From Robiginitalea myxolifaciens (GTDB taxonomy: Bacteria; Bacteroidota; Bacteroidia; Flavobacteriales; Flavobacteriaceae), in assembly GCF_900115205.1 (NCBI RefSeq), contig NZ_FOYQ01000002.1, forward strand, positions 372,001 to 436,000: 64,000 nucleotides of DNA, given 5' to 3'. The notes below the pieces were generated by a model. The model did not search any database. It worked only from the letters and a program-made list of their open reading frames with translations, and was not told the origin of the DNA. Shown here piece after piece: positions 52,562-62,011 of this stretch; the stretch's first letter is position 1, and each line of letters begins with the position of its first letter. Made by a program: the position numbers and the translations under genes.

Positions 52562-55500
52562 CTATTTTTTATGGTAATGCACCTGGTATCTCCAACGACT
52601 GAGGACGCCCAGGATGAGCACCCCTAACAGGGTGTACCACACAAAAGAAGGGGTAATCACCTGTGCTCCGCTTGCATAACTGTGCAGGCCGGCTAGGTAA
52701 AAGTTAACCCCGAAATAGGTCATCATTATGGAACTGAAAGCGAGTATGCTCAGGAAGTTAAAGGTCCAGTTGCCCCGGAGTCCGGGAATCAATCGGGTGT
52801 GTATCACAAAAGCGTATACCATTATGGAAATGAGCGCCCAGGTTTCCTTGGGATCCCAACCCCAGTAACGCCCCCAGCTTTCATTGGCCCATTGTCCGCC
52901 GAGAAAGTTTCCAATAGTCAACATCACCAGGCCTACGGTAAGCGACAGTTCGTTGATAACCGTTAGTTCCCGCAGATTGAGCTTCATGCGCTCCCTGTTC
53001 TTTTTCGTAGTGAGCAATATTAGAATTAGGGAGACTACCCCGAGGATCATACCCACGGTCAGCGGTCCATAACTTCCCACAATCACGGCCACGTGTATCA
53101 TTAACCAGTAGCTGTCCAGCACCGGTTGCAAGTTCGCAATGGCGGGATCTACCCAGCTCTGATGCGCAATCCAAAGCAACATAGAAGTTACGAAAGCCGA
53201 AGCGGCAATAGTCATATCGCTCTTTCGGCCCAGCGCCAGCCCCATGGCCATTGTAGCCCAGCTTACATAGAGAATACTCTCATATGCGTCGCTCCAGGGC
53301 GCGTGACCTGATATATACCAGCGTAGCACCAGGCCAATGGTGTGCCAGAAAAACAACAGCCAAATCACCCCTTTGAAGAAGAAATTCCCGATATCCCAAA
53401 TTCGCCGCTCCCGGAAAATCTGGAAGACCAGTACAAAAAACAGCAACAAGCCGCTGAGGGCATAGTATTTATAAAGCCGGTTAAATATGTCCAGCTTGTT
53501 GTAGACAACTTCTGTTTCGATTCGGTTATCGGAGGGGCGGACGGCACTTCCGTGGTTCAATTGATTCTGCCGGAAAGCAGCCAACAGTTTGTCCGCTTCT
53601 GAATAATCCCCGGTCTGTTGCGCCTGCTGCAGAGTCATCAGGTAAAAATTCATGGAATTGCGGATGAAGTTGGAATACAAGGTATCCCGCACCACGTAGT
53701 CTCCTGTAGCATAATCCGGAGCAGAAATCCATTTGTTATTGGAGTCGTCAATCAGGGGGAATATTTTGAGGATTTCGCCGCTCAAAGCACGGTTTAAGAG
53801 CCCCAGGCGGAAGTAGGCATCCTTAAAATCCTGTTGGAATTTGTCCGGAGTATTCGTGGCAAAGGCCTCCCTGAGAACGGGATCCAGTTTGTTTTGTGCA
53901 TTCTCGTCAAAGAATTCAATGAGCCTGACATATTCCCGGTCCTTGGGAACGCCTATCATGCTTCGGATACTATCGTTTTGGGTTTTCTTGTCCAGCGCAA
54001 TAAACTCTGCAACAGTCCAGAGGTTGGGCTGCATGAGCATAGACAGCAATACCTGGTCCGAACTGAGTCCGTTGTAGGTGCTTTTAAAACTGATCTTCCG
54101 AAGTAACTCGGAGGAAAAGGTATTCACCGGCTTCATCCGTCCTCCGTCGTCCTGGATCACGAGGTGGCCAAAGGCTTCAGCCTGCTCCAAAGGTATGGCC
54201 GTTGCAAGAATAAGGGAATCGATGAGTTCCTTTGGCGGGAGTTGCCGGTGCAAATGATCCTGTTCAACAGCTGGGTTCAACGCGGCTGCTTCTGTTTGCG
54301 AATTCGAAACAGGTGGTGAGTTGACTGGGATCGCGGCCTGGGGATCCGTACCCTGGGTTTGTTGAGCCTGTACCTGCGTTACTCCCAGCAGCATACCCAG
54401 AAAGAACAGACCAGCAGCGGCCTGTCTTGCTTTTTTCTTCTTCAGTTTTTCCAGCTGCGCCCCGAGATCTTTAAATCGGGTTTTCCCAAAGAACATAATG
54501 CCCATAAGCCCTATGTACAGCAGGAAATATCCAATGTAGGTGATCCAGGTCCCCCACCAATCGTGATTCACCGAAAGTACCGTGCCTTTTTCGTCAGGGC
54601 TGAAGCTCGCCTGGAAGAATCGATACCCCTTATGGTCGAGAACATGGTTCATGTATATGTCATAATCAAACGGACGCTCTCCGCCCAGGCTGTCCCGTAC
54701 CGTTATCTTACTCATAAAGGAGGCATACCCCTGCTCGGTTCCCGGATATTTCTCCGCAATAAAATCGTTGAGGGTAATGCTGAATGGCAGTTCATAAACC
54801 TTGGAACCGTAGGAACCGCGTACCTGCAATCCCCCTATGGTACTGGGCTCATTGTACTCGGCCCTTCCCTTACTCCCCAGGAGCTTTAACTGTTGGGTCT
54901 CCGAACCAATGGTGACGTCGACCAGCAAGGCATCCAGGTCATTGTCGGTGCGCTCATTTTCAGGGATAGCTACCACATCATACCGACCGCGCACCGGGGG
55001 ATCGGGAAGCACAAACTGCTGACTCCCAAGGGTGTATAAGGATCGCATTTGTAACTGCTGAATACTATCTGCGGCCACTACCCCGCTGAATTGATCTGCC
55101 ATCCGCATAAAGCTTCCGGCAAAAGGGGATTCTATACTTTGTATGCTATCGTTAATGATAATATTGACAGCTCCGGCCTGCCGGTTGTTATAGGTAAACA
55201 GGATGTTGTGGATATTCGCAATTTCCCCTTCCTTCAGGTAGTGTTCATGCCGGGTTCCTCCTCCCGATTCAACCACCTTCAGGTATTGGTCTCCAGCCGG
55301 ATCGGGTACAATTCCCAATTCCGCACCCTTTACGAAGCCTGCGTAATCAACGCGGACAGGAGTCCCGTCGAAATCGGTATTCCAGGGCAGTCCTGATTTA
55401 AGCGCTTCTTCGGTAACAATGATTTCCTCCTGCAAGGGTTTCCGCATGGTCTGCCCATTCATTTCCCCATCGACTAATAACGTCAGGTAGGTTTTATCCG

Positions 55501-55852
55501 AATAGAAAACCCGCTCCGTTGCGCCTTCCCGAATAGGCATCATGCCTTCGAAACTTATATATCGGGTAATGGCCGCTCCTACGATTATGAGAATCCAACT
55601 CAGGTGGAGGAGTAAGACGGGCCATTTTTTCCATTGGAGCAGTCGATATCGCTGGATATTCCCGAAAAAGTTGACAACGAAAAGCACCATAATACCTTCG
55701 AACCACCAGGTATTATAGATCCATACTCGTGCCGTTTCTGTACTATACCAACTTTCTATAAAGGTCCCGAAGGCCATGGCTACAGCCAATCCAAGGAATA
55801 GCACGGCCATAAATCGGGTAGAAAACAAGAATTTCTCGAAGGCTTTCAGCAT
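52562..55852 (-). CDS. ccsBA: ResB-CcsA fusion, system II cytochrome c synthase
   Basis: 1096 aa. A fusion of ResB/CcsB (N-terminal half) and CcsA (C-terminal third) that carries heme across the membrane and ligates it to apocytochrome c. Start at 55852 (MLKAFEKFLFSTRF); nine residues upstream are open but unlikely. The ResB part has four transmembrane helices and a large periplasmic region (about 110-470) ending near LLYIGLMGIMFFGKTRF; a second periplasmic segment (about 500-770) precedes the CcsA part with helices and the heme-handling WWD-type motif WGRYWGWDPKETWALI and conserved His. A complete fusion as in Bacteroidetes and epsilonproteobacteria. It requires reduced thiols, for which DsbD (6196-8196) is the likely source. 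Confidence 0.95.
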   Translation of the reverse strand: MLKAFEKFLFSTRFMAVLFLGLAVAMAFGTFIESWYSTETARVWIYNTWWFEGIMVLFVVNFFGNIQRYRLLQWKKWPVLLLHLSWILIIVGAAITRYISFEGMMPIREGATERVFYSDKTYLTLLVDGEMNGQTMRKPLQEEIIVTEEALKSGLPWNTDFDGTPVRVDYAGFVKGAELGIVPDPAGDQYLKVVESGGGTRHEHYLKEGEIANIHNILFTYNNRQAGAVNIIINDSIQSIESPFAGSFMRMADQFSGVVAADSIQQLQMRSLYTLGSQQFVLPDPPVRGRYDVVAIPENERTDNDLDALLVDVTIGSETQQLKLLGSKGRAEYNEPSTIGGLQVRGSYGSKVYELPFSITLNDFIAEKYPGTEQGYASFMSKITVRDSLGGERPFDYDIYMNHVLDHKGYRFFQASFSPDEKGTVLSVNHDWWGTWITYIGYFLLYIGLMGIMFFGKTRFKDLGAQLEKLKKKKARQAAAGLFFLGMLLGVTQVQAQQTQGTDPQAAIPVNSPPVSNSQTEAAALNPAVEQDHLHRQLPPKELIDSLILATAIPLEQAEAFGHLVIQDDGGRMKPVNTFSSELLRKISFKSTYNGLSSDQVLLSMLMQPNLWTVAEFIALDKKTQNDSIRSMIGVPKDREYVRLIEFFDENAQNKLDPVLREAFATNTPDKFQQDFKDAYFRLGLLNRALSGEILKIFPLIDDSNNKWISAPDYATGDYVVRDTLYSNFIRNSMNFYLMTLQQAQQTGDYSEADKLLAAFRQNQLNHGSAVRPSDNRIETEVVYNKLDIFNRLYKYYALSGLLLFFVLVFQIFRERRIWDIGNFFFKGVIWLLFFWHTIGLVLRWYISGHAPWSDAYESILYVSWATMAMGLALGRKSDMTIAASAFVTSMLLWIAHQSWVDPAIANLQPVLDSYWLMIHVAVIVGSYGPLTVGMILGVVSLILILLTTKKNRERMKLNLRELTVINELSLTVGLVMLTIGNFLGGQWANESWGRYWGWDPKETWALISIMVYAFVIHTRLIPGLRGNWTFNFLSILAFSSIMMTYFGVNFYLAGLHSYASGAQVITPSFVWYTLLGVLILGVLSRWRYQVHYHKK

Positions 55853-55911
55853 AAGATTCAGACGCAATTTTGAGTGCAAAAATAGTGCATAATGGCGTAT
55901 TTTTGCTACCT

Positions 55912-56676
55912 GTGCAACGGATTGCTATTATCGGAAGTGGAAACCTCGGGGTAAACCTGGCCTATTCGCTGGAAAAGGCAGCGGGTTTGGACTTTGCAGG
56001 GATTTACGGGCGGAAAGAACGAGACTTCCGTGGTTCTGACTGGCAGGTTAGGATTCAACGCCTGGATACCCGTCTGCCTCAGGCCGATTGCTATTTCCTG
56101 GCGCTTCCAGACGATTCCCTGGCAAGCTTCACCGCTTCTTTTGATTTCGGGGATTCCCTGGTTGTCCATCATTCCGGGGCAAAGGCATTGTCCGAGATTG
56201 AATCAGCAAAGCATACGGCGGTATTTTATCCTTTGCAGACCTTTTCTGCAGACAGGATTATAGGTTTAGAGGATGTTCCGGTCTTTCTGGAGGCCACATC
56301 GGCACCAACGTTACGCGATCTCGAAAACCTTGCAGGCGCTTTAGGCGCTAAAACACATCATGCGAATTCTGAGCAACGATTGCGTTTGCACCTGGCGGCA
56401 GTCCTTGCCAATAATTTTAGCAACCACCTGATTTATTTGGCTCAAAACATTTTGGAAGGGTCCGGACTTGCCGGGGATAGTCTTAATCCTTTACTTGAAG
56501 AGACTTTTAGTAAAGCATTAAAAATAGGCGCTTTTGACGCACAAACAGGGCCTGCCCGCAGGGGTGATGAGAACACCATCGCCCGGCATCTCGGATTGCT
56601 GGATACCCCGGCGCTTCGGACGCTTTATCGCCATTTAAGTGACAGTATCATTGAAACCTATTCCAACAAAAAGTAA
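55912..56676 (+). CDS. Rossmann-fold protein with DUF2520 domain
   Basis: About 254 aa from a GTG at 55912; the frame is open from 55870 (TTG), but the family starts just before the nucleotide motif. The motif is RIAIIGSGNLGVNLAYSLE with the Gly-rich loop GSGNLG at 8-13, then a 6-phosphogluconate-dehydrogenase-like DUF2520 domain (ALANNFSNHLIYLAQNILEGSGL, here in part ANNFSNHLIYLAQ, and GPARRGDENTIARHL). It is probably an NAD(P)-dependent reductase with unknown substrate. A TATTTTTG element at 55898-55905 lies so close that the mRNA would be leaderless, or nearly so. Likely first gene of an operon with kdsC and maf. Confidence 0.85.
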   Translation: MQRIAIIGSGNLGVNLAYSLEKAAGLDFAGIYGRKERDFRGSDWQVRIQRLDTRLPQADCYFLALPDDSLASFTASFDFGDSLVVHHSGAKALSEIESAKHTAVFYPLQTFSADRIIGLEDVPVFLEATSAPTLRDLENLAGALGAKTHHANSEQRLRLHLAAVLANNFSNHLIYLAQNILEGSGLAGDSLNPLLEETFSKALKIGAFDAQTGPARRGDENTIARHLGLLDTPALRTLYRHLSDSIIETYSNKK

Positions 56677-56685
56677 CAGCACACC

Positions 56686-57207
56686 ATGAACTATAAAGAG
56701 AAACTCAAGGACGTAACCACTTTTGTTTTTGATGTCGACGGCGTTTTCACCGATAGCTCCATCCTGATCACCACCTCAGGAGAACTGCTGCGGAAAATGA
56801 GTGTGCGCGATGGTTTTGCCGTGAAAACAGCTATTGATAAAGGGTATCGGGTTTGCGTTATTAGTGGAGGTTCCAATGAAGGCGTCCGCCAGCGTTTAAA
56901 AGGATTAGGGGTTACCGATATCTTTCTGGGCGCGGGTTACAAGGAAGAAGTACTTCGTGACTACATACTGGATTATGAACTGAAGCAGGGGGAATTGCTT
57001 TATATGGGGGATGACATTCCGGATCTTCCTGCTATGAAACTTTGTGGAATTGCCACCTGCCCGCAAAACGCGGCACCTGAAATAAAGGCAGTGAGTGATT
57101 ACATTTCCCATTTCAACGGCGGCCAGGGCTGTGTCCGGGATATCGTTGAGCAGGTGCTCAAAGTTCGTGGCGACTGGGAGAATCACTTTAATGCTTCTAA
57201 CGACTAA
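56686..57207 (+). CDS. kdsC: KdsC-type HAD phosphatase (KDO-8-phosphate phosphatase)
   Basis: A 173-residue cap-less HAD phosphatase. Motif I FVFDVDGVFTDSS with nucleophile Asp16 and Asp18; motif II VISGGSNEG; motif III Lys near 85; motif IV LLYMGDDIPDLPAM. This is the C0 subfamily that frees KDO from KDO-8-phosphate, part of the lipopolysaccharide core pathway; relatives act on N-acylneuraminate-9-phosphate, so KdsC is the likely but not certain identity. The other KDO genes are not in the window. It lies 9 bp after the DUF2520 gene and 4 bp before maf. Confidence 0.9.
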   Translation: MNYKEKLKDVTTFVFDVDGVFTDSSILITTSGELLRKMSVRDGFAVKTAIDKGYRVCVISGGSNEGVRQRLKGLGVTDIFLGAGYKEEVLRDYILDYELKQGELLYMGDDIPDLPAMKLCGIATCPQNAAPEIKAVSDYISHFNGGQGCVRDIVEQVLKVRGDWENHFNASND

Positions 57208-57211
57208 TATC

Positions 57212-57784
57212 ATGCATATCATACTCGGCTCAGCCTCCCCGCGCAGAAAAGCCTTGCTCGAAGCTTTGGGCTATTCGTTCGAGGTGCAAACGCAAGACGG
57301 ACCCGAGGACTACCCCACGGAATTAAAAGGCAGTGAAATCACAGATTTCCTGGCCCAAACCAAGGCGAGCCGGATTATGACGGATGTTCCACCCAACACC
57401 GTACTATTGACGGCGGACACCATTGTATGGATGGAAAATCGCGTACTGGAAAAACCACGTAGCTCCGGGGAAGCCCGCCGAACCCTGCTGGAATTATCGG
57501 GTAAGACCCATGAAGTAATTACCTCAGTTTGCTTTCGAACTTCCTCCCAGACGTGGGTATCCCATGCGATAACCGAGGTCGAATTCGCTGCATTGAGTCA
57601 GGAGGAATGCGACTACTATATAGAGGCCGGTAATCCTATGGATAAAGCGGGAGCCTATGGTATACAGGAATGGATTGGGATGATTGGAGTTGTATCTATA
57701 AAAGGCTCCTACACCAATGTCATGGGCCTTCCTACCCATTTGGTTTACAGAACCCTAAAAGAGCTGGCAACCGCCGGATTTTGA
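57212..57784 (+). CDS. maf: Maf family nucleoside-triphosphate pyrophosphatase
   Basis: A 190-residue house-cleaning enzyme that hydrolyses dTTP/UTP or modified nucleotides to monophosphate and pyrophosphate. Start at the ATG at 57212, opening MHIILGSASPRRKALLEALG with the family motif SASPRR; LLTADTIVWMENRVLEKP carries the catalytic Asp in motif DT; PMDKAGAYGIQEWIG and SYTNVMGLPTHLVY are also canonical. The YhdE (dTTP/UTP) type is favoured by the GAYGIQ block. It is followed after 23 bp by a lipoprotein gene. Confidence 0.94.
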   Translation: MHIILGSASPRRKALLEALGYSFEVQTQDGPEDYPTELKGSEITDFLAQTKASRIMTDVPPNTVLLTADTIVWMENRVLEKPRSSGEARRTLLELSGKTHEVITSVCFRTSSQTWVSHAITEVEFAALSQEECDYYIEAGNPMDKAGAYGIQEWIGMIGVVSIKGSYTNVMGLPTHLVYRTLKELATAGF

Positions 57785-57807
57785 GTAACTTTAGTAAAAA
57801 CTGCAAG

Positions 57808-58731
57808 ATGAGACTGAACTATTTGATACCTGTAATAATCCTGGCACTCTTCTGGAATTGCACAGAAACTCCGGAACAATCCGAAGTTGTCGATGCCCCC
57901 GAAGAAGCAGCTGCCAAACCCTTCCCCCTGAGCGCCGAATTCAGATCGTATTGGTATGCCGGGCAGGCGGAGCTCACCTCATACGAGCTCAGTCAGGCGA
58001 GATATGGAGAACTTCGGGATGGGGAAGCTGTACTGATATATGTAACGGAACCGTTTGACCCGGTGAAACAAGTCAAAGACGATCGTACAGACAGCAGTAC
58101 AGTATCCGTACTGAAGTTAAACAGAACCAAGAAATTCTTAACGGGCCTTTACCCCTATTCCATAATGAGTAGCATCTTTTATCCTGTTGGGGATCATATG
58201 GGTGCCAGCAAGATTTCGACCTCGGTTCAAGAGTGGTGCGGACATGTCTATACCCAGCTAAATCGCAGGGACTCCTTGCAAGTAATTGGGCACAGTTATT
58301 TCGAAAGCGAAGGCGAACAGGATTTTAAGCTTCCTCTTGAAATTACGGAGGATGAACTCTGGATGCGCCTGCGCATTGCACCGGAAAGACTTCCCCTGGG
58401 CGAACTTCGGGCCGTTCCTTCTCTGGAGTATCTTCGCCTTAAACATCAACCGATCCGCGCATATACCGTACAGGCTACCCTGAGTGATCCCGGAGCACAG
58501 CGTACGTACACCCTGACCTACCCTGAGCTGAACCGCACCCTGCAGATCCATTTCGAAGGTGAGTTCCCTTATGGAATCAAAGGGTGGTCAGAAACCTATC
58601 CGGACGGTTTTGGTGCGGGGGCGAAGATGCTGACGACCACCGCAACACGCAAGAACCGACTACTAACCCCCTATTGGACTAAAAACAGTAACGCCGATGT
58701 TATTCTTCGCGATAGCCTGGGCCTCGACTAA
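57808..58731 (+). CDS. Lipoprotein of unknown function next to maf
   Basis: 307 aa from the ATG at 57808. A lipoprotein signal ends at LFWNC (Cys17). The mature part has repeated beta-rich blocks (FRSYWYAGQAELTSYELSQA, GEAVLIYVTEPFDPVKQVKD, SVQEWCGHVYTQLNR) and no motif I know. The conserved-looking Trp-Tyr-Ala-Gly, Trp-Cys-Gly and Gly-Trp-Glu-type spots suggest a compact binding fold rather than an enzyme. It is probably in one operon with maf and the following MscS-like gene, which starts 4 bp after its stop. Confidence 0.82.
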   Translation: MRLNYLIPVIILALFWNCTETPEQSEVVDAPEEAAAKPFPLSAEFRSYWYAGQAELTSYELSQARYGELRDGEAVLIYVTEPFDPVKQVKDDRTDSSTVSVLKLNRTKKFLTGLYPYSIMSSIFYPVGDHMGASKISTSVQEWCGHVYTQLNRRDSLQVIGHSYFESEGEQDFKLPLEITEDELWMRLRIAPERLPLGELRAVPSLEYLRLKHQPIRAYTVQATLSDPGAQRTYTLTYPELNRTLQIHFEGEFPYGIKGWSETYPDGFGAGAKMLTTTATRKNRLLTPYWTKNSNADVILRDSLGLD

Positions 58732-58735
58732 GCAT

Positions 58736-59266
58736 ATGGAGAGCTTCCTTTCGAACTACCAAAATGAATTACTCACCACCCTGGTGTGTATTATAATCAT
58801 ATTGATTTCCAGAACCCTGGCACTCAAGACTATTCGCAGAATTGGCAGGATAAGCAGCCTCAATGAAGTGCGTACCCGATTGATCAGCAAGTATATACTC
58901 ATTATGCATAGTGTATTGCTGATCGTAGCGCTGGTCTTTATCTGGGGGATAAATATCAAGGACCTGGGATTGATTTTCTCCTCGGTTTTTGCGGTGATTG
59001 GCGTTGCCCTGTTCGCTACCTGGTCTATTCTCAGTAACGTAACTGCGGGAATTATCCTGTTTTTTAGTTTTCCCTATAAAATCGGCGACCGCATAAGAAT
59101 CCATGATAAAGAATTAGAGGAAAAGGTAGACTATACTATTGAGGATATCCGGGGATTTCACGTTCATCTGCGCAAACCTGGCGGGGAGCTCGTTACCTAC
59201 CCAAATAGTCTTTTTCTTCAAAAAGCGGTCACCCAGCTTCCCCCAGAAATCGACAGTGAGTTCTAG
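58736..59266 (+). CDS. Small mechanosensitive channel (MscS-like)
   Basis: 176 aa from the ATG at 58736. Two to three transmembrane helices (LLTTLVCIIIILISRTLAL, LIVALVFIWGI, FAVIGVALFATWSILSNVTA) lead into the MscS pore-and-beta region: FFSFPYKIGDRIRI and EDIRGFHVHLRKPGGELVTYPNS. The C-terminal cytoplasmic cage of full MscS (about 280 aa) is cut short at the end of the beta domain. It probably relieves turgor after osmotic downshock. The TTTTT at the end belongs to the next intergenic region; a promoter for the PIG-L gene follows. Confidence 0.9.
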   Translation: MESFLSNYQNELLTTLVCIIIILISRTLALKTIRRIGRISSLNEVRTRLISKYILIMHSVLLIVALVFIWGINIKDLGLIFSSVFAVIGVALFATWSILSNVTAGIILFFSFPYKIGDRIRIHDKELEEKVDYTIEDIRGFHVHLRKPGGELVTYPNSLFLQKAVTQLPPEIDSEF

Positions 59267-59337
59267 ACTTGCGATTTTGTTTAATCTTCGATGTTAAAGA
59301 AGTTTTAAAGCTACAGCGCCTGCGGTCAAAATCTCCC

Positions 59338-59345
59338 TATCTTTG
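59338..59345 (+). promoter_or_regulatory. -7 element of the PIG-L deacetylase gene
   Basis: TATCTTTG, an exact TAnnTTTG match, 27 bp before the ATG at 59373; no clear -33 TTTG. It would drive the PIG-L, microprotein and symporter genes as one unit. Confidence 0.5.
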
Positions 59346-59372
59346 AGGTGAACCACCGCTAACAAGCCAGAC

Positions 59373-61907
59373 ATGATTGCCATCCTGAAGAGGGCCACAC
59401 TGTTCTTTGCGTTTCTTCCACTTCTTCTTTCGGCGCAACGTGCGTCTACCAGCAGTTCAGTAGATCTCTATAACGACCTGCAAAAATTAAACTTTCTCGG
59501 GTCAGCACTTTATGTGGCAGCCCACCCCGACGACGAGAATACGCGCCTCATTTCTTATTTGTCTAACGCGGTACATGCCCGGACAGCCTATCTTTCGTTA
59601 ACTCGCGGAGATGGAGGTCAAAACCTCATCGGTCCGGAATTACGGGAGCTTCTAGGCGTACTGCGGACTCAGGAATTGTTGGCAGCTCGAAATGTAGATG
59701 GTGGTGAACAATTTTTTAGCAGGGCTGTGGATTTCGGGTATTCCAAACACCCCGATGAAACCCTCAACATATGGGAAAAAGACGAGGTTCTTGCCGATGT
59801 AGTCCGCATTATTCGTCAATTCAGGCCGGATGTAATCGTAAACCGATTTGATCACCGAACTCCGGGAACTACCCACGGGCATCATACAGCTTCGGCTATG
59901 TTGAGTACCGAAGCCTTTGCACTTACCGGAGATTCCAACGCCTATCCCGAACAATTGGAAACCCTGGATACCTGGCAACCCAAGCGTATCTTTCACAATA
60001 CCTCCTGGTGGTTCTACGGAAGTGAAGAGCGCTTCCTGGAGGCGATGAAGGAACGGGATTTAGTGCAATTAGACGTCGGTGTCTATTATCCTGAACGCGG
60101 GCTTTCCAATAATGAAATTGCCTCAATGGCCAGTAGCCAGCACCTTTGTCAGGGCTTTGGGCGTCCGTTGCGCAGGGGCTCGGAAGGAGAATTTCTGGAG
60201 CTTATCGAAGGAATGCCACTCAGCGGTAACGACCTTTTCGAGGGAATTGATACCAGCTGGGGGCGGATCGCAGGTGGTTCGGCCGTGGGAGCAATCCTCT
60301 ACCCCATTGCAGAGAACTTTAATTTTGCCAATCCTGCAGCGCACTTACCCAAACTCCTGGAAGCCTATCAAAAATTAAGCGGTTTAGAACCAGGGTTTTG
60401 GCGGGATCGTAAATTAATAGAACTCAAAAACCTCATCGTTGGGACTGCTGGGCTGTACCTCGAGGCCTCATCTCAGGAATCCACCGGGGTCCCTGGCGCA
60501 ACAGCCAGAGTTTCCATAGAACTGATAAACCGCAGTGAGGCTGCGGTAAAACTTTTGGGGATAACTGGCAACAGCGGAATGCAGGTCGACACCACCCTGA
60601 ACCTCACCCAAAACAAACGCCATGTGCTTCCGGTGACGCTCAACATTGACAAAGACCAACAACTTACAGGGCCTTACTGGCTACGAGATGCGGCCACCCT
60701 GGGTATGTACAATGTTCCTGAGGAAGGTCTTATCGGCAAACCAGAAACTCCGGCAGCCTTCTCCGTTGATTTGAATATTGAGATTGAAGGTAATTCAATG
60801 CACATAAACTTGCCGGTAATTCACCGGTATGCGGAGCCCGACAAAGGTGAGCGATACAAACAATTCGACATAGTTCCGCCTGTTACCGCTGGATTTACAG
60901 AGACAGTTGTGATCTTTCCCAACGAATTGGCACAACCCGTGCAAGTTAGTTTGAAGGCACAGGCAGCCGGACAACAGGGCACCTTGAAATTGAATATCCC
61001 GGAAGGCTGGTCCGTAAATCCGGCTCAATACAATTTTAGCCTGGCCACCGCAGGAGAGGAAAAGGATTTCACCTTTGAAGTCCTTCCCCCTAATAATGCA
61101 AGCGAAGGGAGTATCCGACCCGAAATCCAAATTGAAGGCGAAATATATGACCGGGAATTGATAACTATAGCCTATGATCATGTACCAACCCAACTGGTAC
61201 TCATGCCAGCACAGGTTCGCGTAGTACGCCTGGACGTTCAAAAGAAAGGGCAGCATATCGGTTATATTATGGGAGCGGGTGACGCAGTCCCTGAATCTCT
61301 GGAAGCCATTGGCTATACGGTACATCGCCTTGAAGTAGACGATATCAGTGCCGAAGCCCTTCAGGGTATGGACGCTGTTGTGCTGGGTATCCGGGCCTAC
61401 AATGTATTGGATGACCTTCCTTTTAAGAATCCAGTGCTCCTGGAATACGTAGCGCAGGGAGGAACCATGATTACCCAATACAATACCTCCGGACGCGGCC
61501 CCCGGGATTTTTCTTCCCTGAGTCCTTACGCCTTACAATTGTCCAGGGACCGGGTTTCGGATGAAAATGCGAAAGTGAGCCTGCTTGCAGGGGACCATCC
61601 CGTGCTGAATTTCCCAAACAAAATTACAGAAGCCGACTTTGAGGGCTGGGTACAGGAACGCGGACTGTACTTCCCCGACAGTTGGGATAGTCAGTTTACG
61701 CCTATTCTGGGTATGAATGATCCCGGGGAATCTCGCAAAGACGGTAGTCTCCTTGTGGCCCCCTACGGAGAAGGTCATTACATTTACACCGGACTGAGCT
61801 TTTTCCGGGAACTGCCCGCCGGAGTACCCGGAGCCTTTAAGCTCTTTACCAATATGCTGTCTATCGGAGCAGAAGAACCAAAAGAAGATCGTGAAATTAA
61901 GGGATGA
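59373..61907 (+). CDS. Exported PIG-L family deacetylase with C-terminal ThuA/GATase-like domain
   Basis: 844 aa. A signal peptide (about 1-21) is followed by a PIG-L/LmbE zinc deacetylase domain: His51-Pro-Asp53-Asp54 (VAAHPDDENTRLI), LTRGDGGQNLIG and HGHHTASAML (168-177) with the third ligand His. The middle (about 370-620) holds immunoglobulin-like beta domains, and the last 220 residues, from about 629 (IGYIMGAGDAVPESLEAIGY), resemble a ThuA/GATase-1 alpha-beta fold (VVLGIRAYNVLDD, EYVAQGGTMITQYN). It should remove acyl groups from exported or imported N-acetylated sugars. Its stop is 1 bp before the microprotein ATG at 61909, so the three following genes form an operon. Confidence 0.92.
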   Translation: MIAILKRATLFFAFLPLLLSAQRASTSSSVDLYNDLQKLNFLGSALYVAAHPDDENTRLISYLSNAVHARTAYLSLTRGDGGQNLIGPELRELLGVLRTQELLAARNVDGGEQFFSRAVDFGYSKHPDETLNIWEKDEVLADVVRIIRQFRPDVIVNRFDHRTPGTTHGHHTASAMLSTEAFALTGDSNAYPEQLETLDTWQPKRIFHNTSWWFYGSEERFLEAMKERDLVQLDVGVYYPERGLSNNEIASMASSQHLCQGFGRPLRRGSEGEFLELIEGMPLSGNDLFEGIDTSWGRIAGGSAVGAILYPIAENFNFANPAAHLPKLLEAYQKLSGLEPGFWRDRKLIELKNLIVGTAGLYLEASSQESTGVPGATARVSIELINRSEAAVKLLGITGNSGMQVDTTLNLTQNKRHVLPVTLNIDKDQQLTGPYWLRDAATLGMYNVPEEGLIGKPETPAAFSVDLNIEIEGNSMHINLPVIHRYAEPDKGERYKQFDIVPPVTAGFTETVVIFPNELAQPVQVSLKAQAAGQQGTLKLNIPEGWSVNPAQYNFSLATAGEEKDFTFEVLPPNNASEGSIRPEIQIEGEIYDRELITIAYDHVPTQLVLMPAQVRVVRLDVQKKGQHIGYIMGAGDAVPESLEAIGYTVHRLEVDDISAEALQGMDAVVLGIRAYNVLDDLPFKNPVLLEYVAQGGTMITQYNTSGRGPRDFSSLSPYALQLSRDRVSDENAKVSLLAGDHPVLNFPNKITEADFEGWVQERGLYFPDSWDSQFTPILGMNDPGESRKDGSLLVAPYGEGHYIYTGLSFFRELPAGVPGAFKLFTNMLSIGAEEPKEDREIKG

Positions 61908-61908
61908 A

Positions 61909-62010
61909 ATGAAGGAAAAAATGGTATGGAAGCGCGAGTATACGCTCGTGCTCATCCTCAATGCCATTTATTTTCTGGTGTTCTATTTTATCATGACCTC
62001 AAACGCCTGA
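61909..62010 (+). CDS. 33-residue single-span membrane microprotein
   Basis: An ATG at 61909 (1 bp after the PIG-L stop) opens a 34-codon frame ending TGA at 62008-62010, 1 bp before the symporter ATG. The product starts MKEKMVWKREY and is otherwise one hydrophobic helix (TLVLILNAIYFLVFYFIM) ending TSNA. Charge pattern (Lys/Arg-rich N-terminus, then the helix) predicts an inner-membrane protein with its N-terminus inside. It resembles the small partner subunits of other SSS symporters (YhdT with PanF, DUF485 with ActP) in position, not in sequence. I see no known family. Confidence 0.72.
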   Translation: MKEKMVWKREYTLVLILNAIYFLVFYFIMTSNA

Positions 62011-62011
62011 T

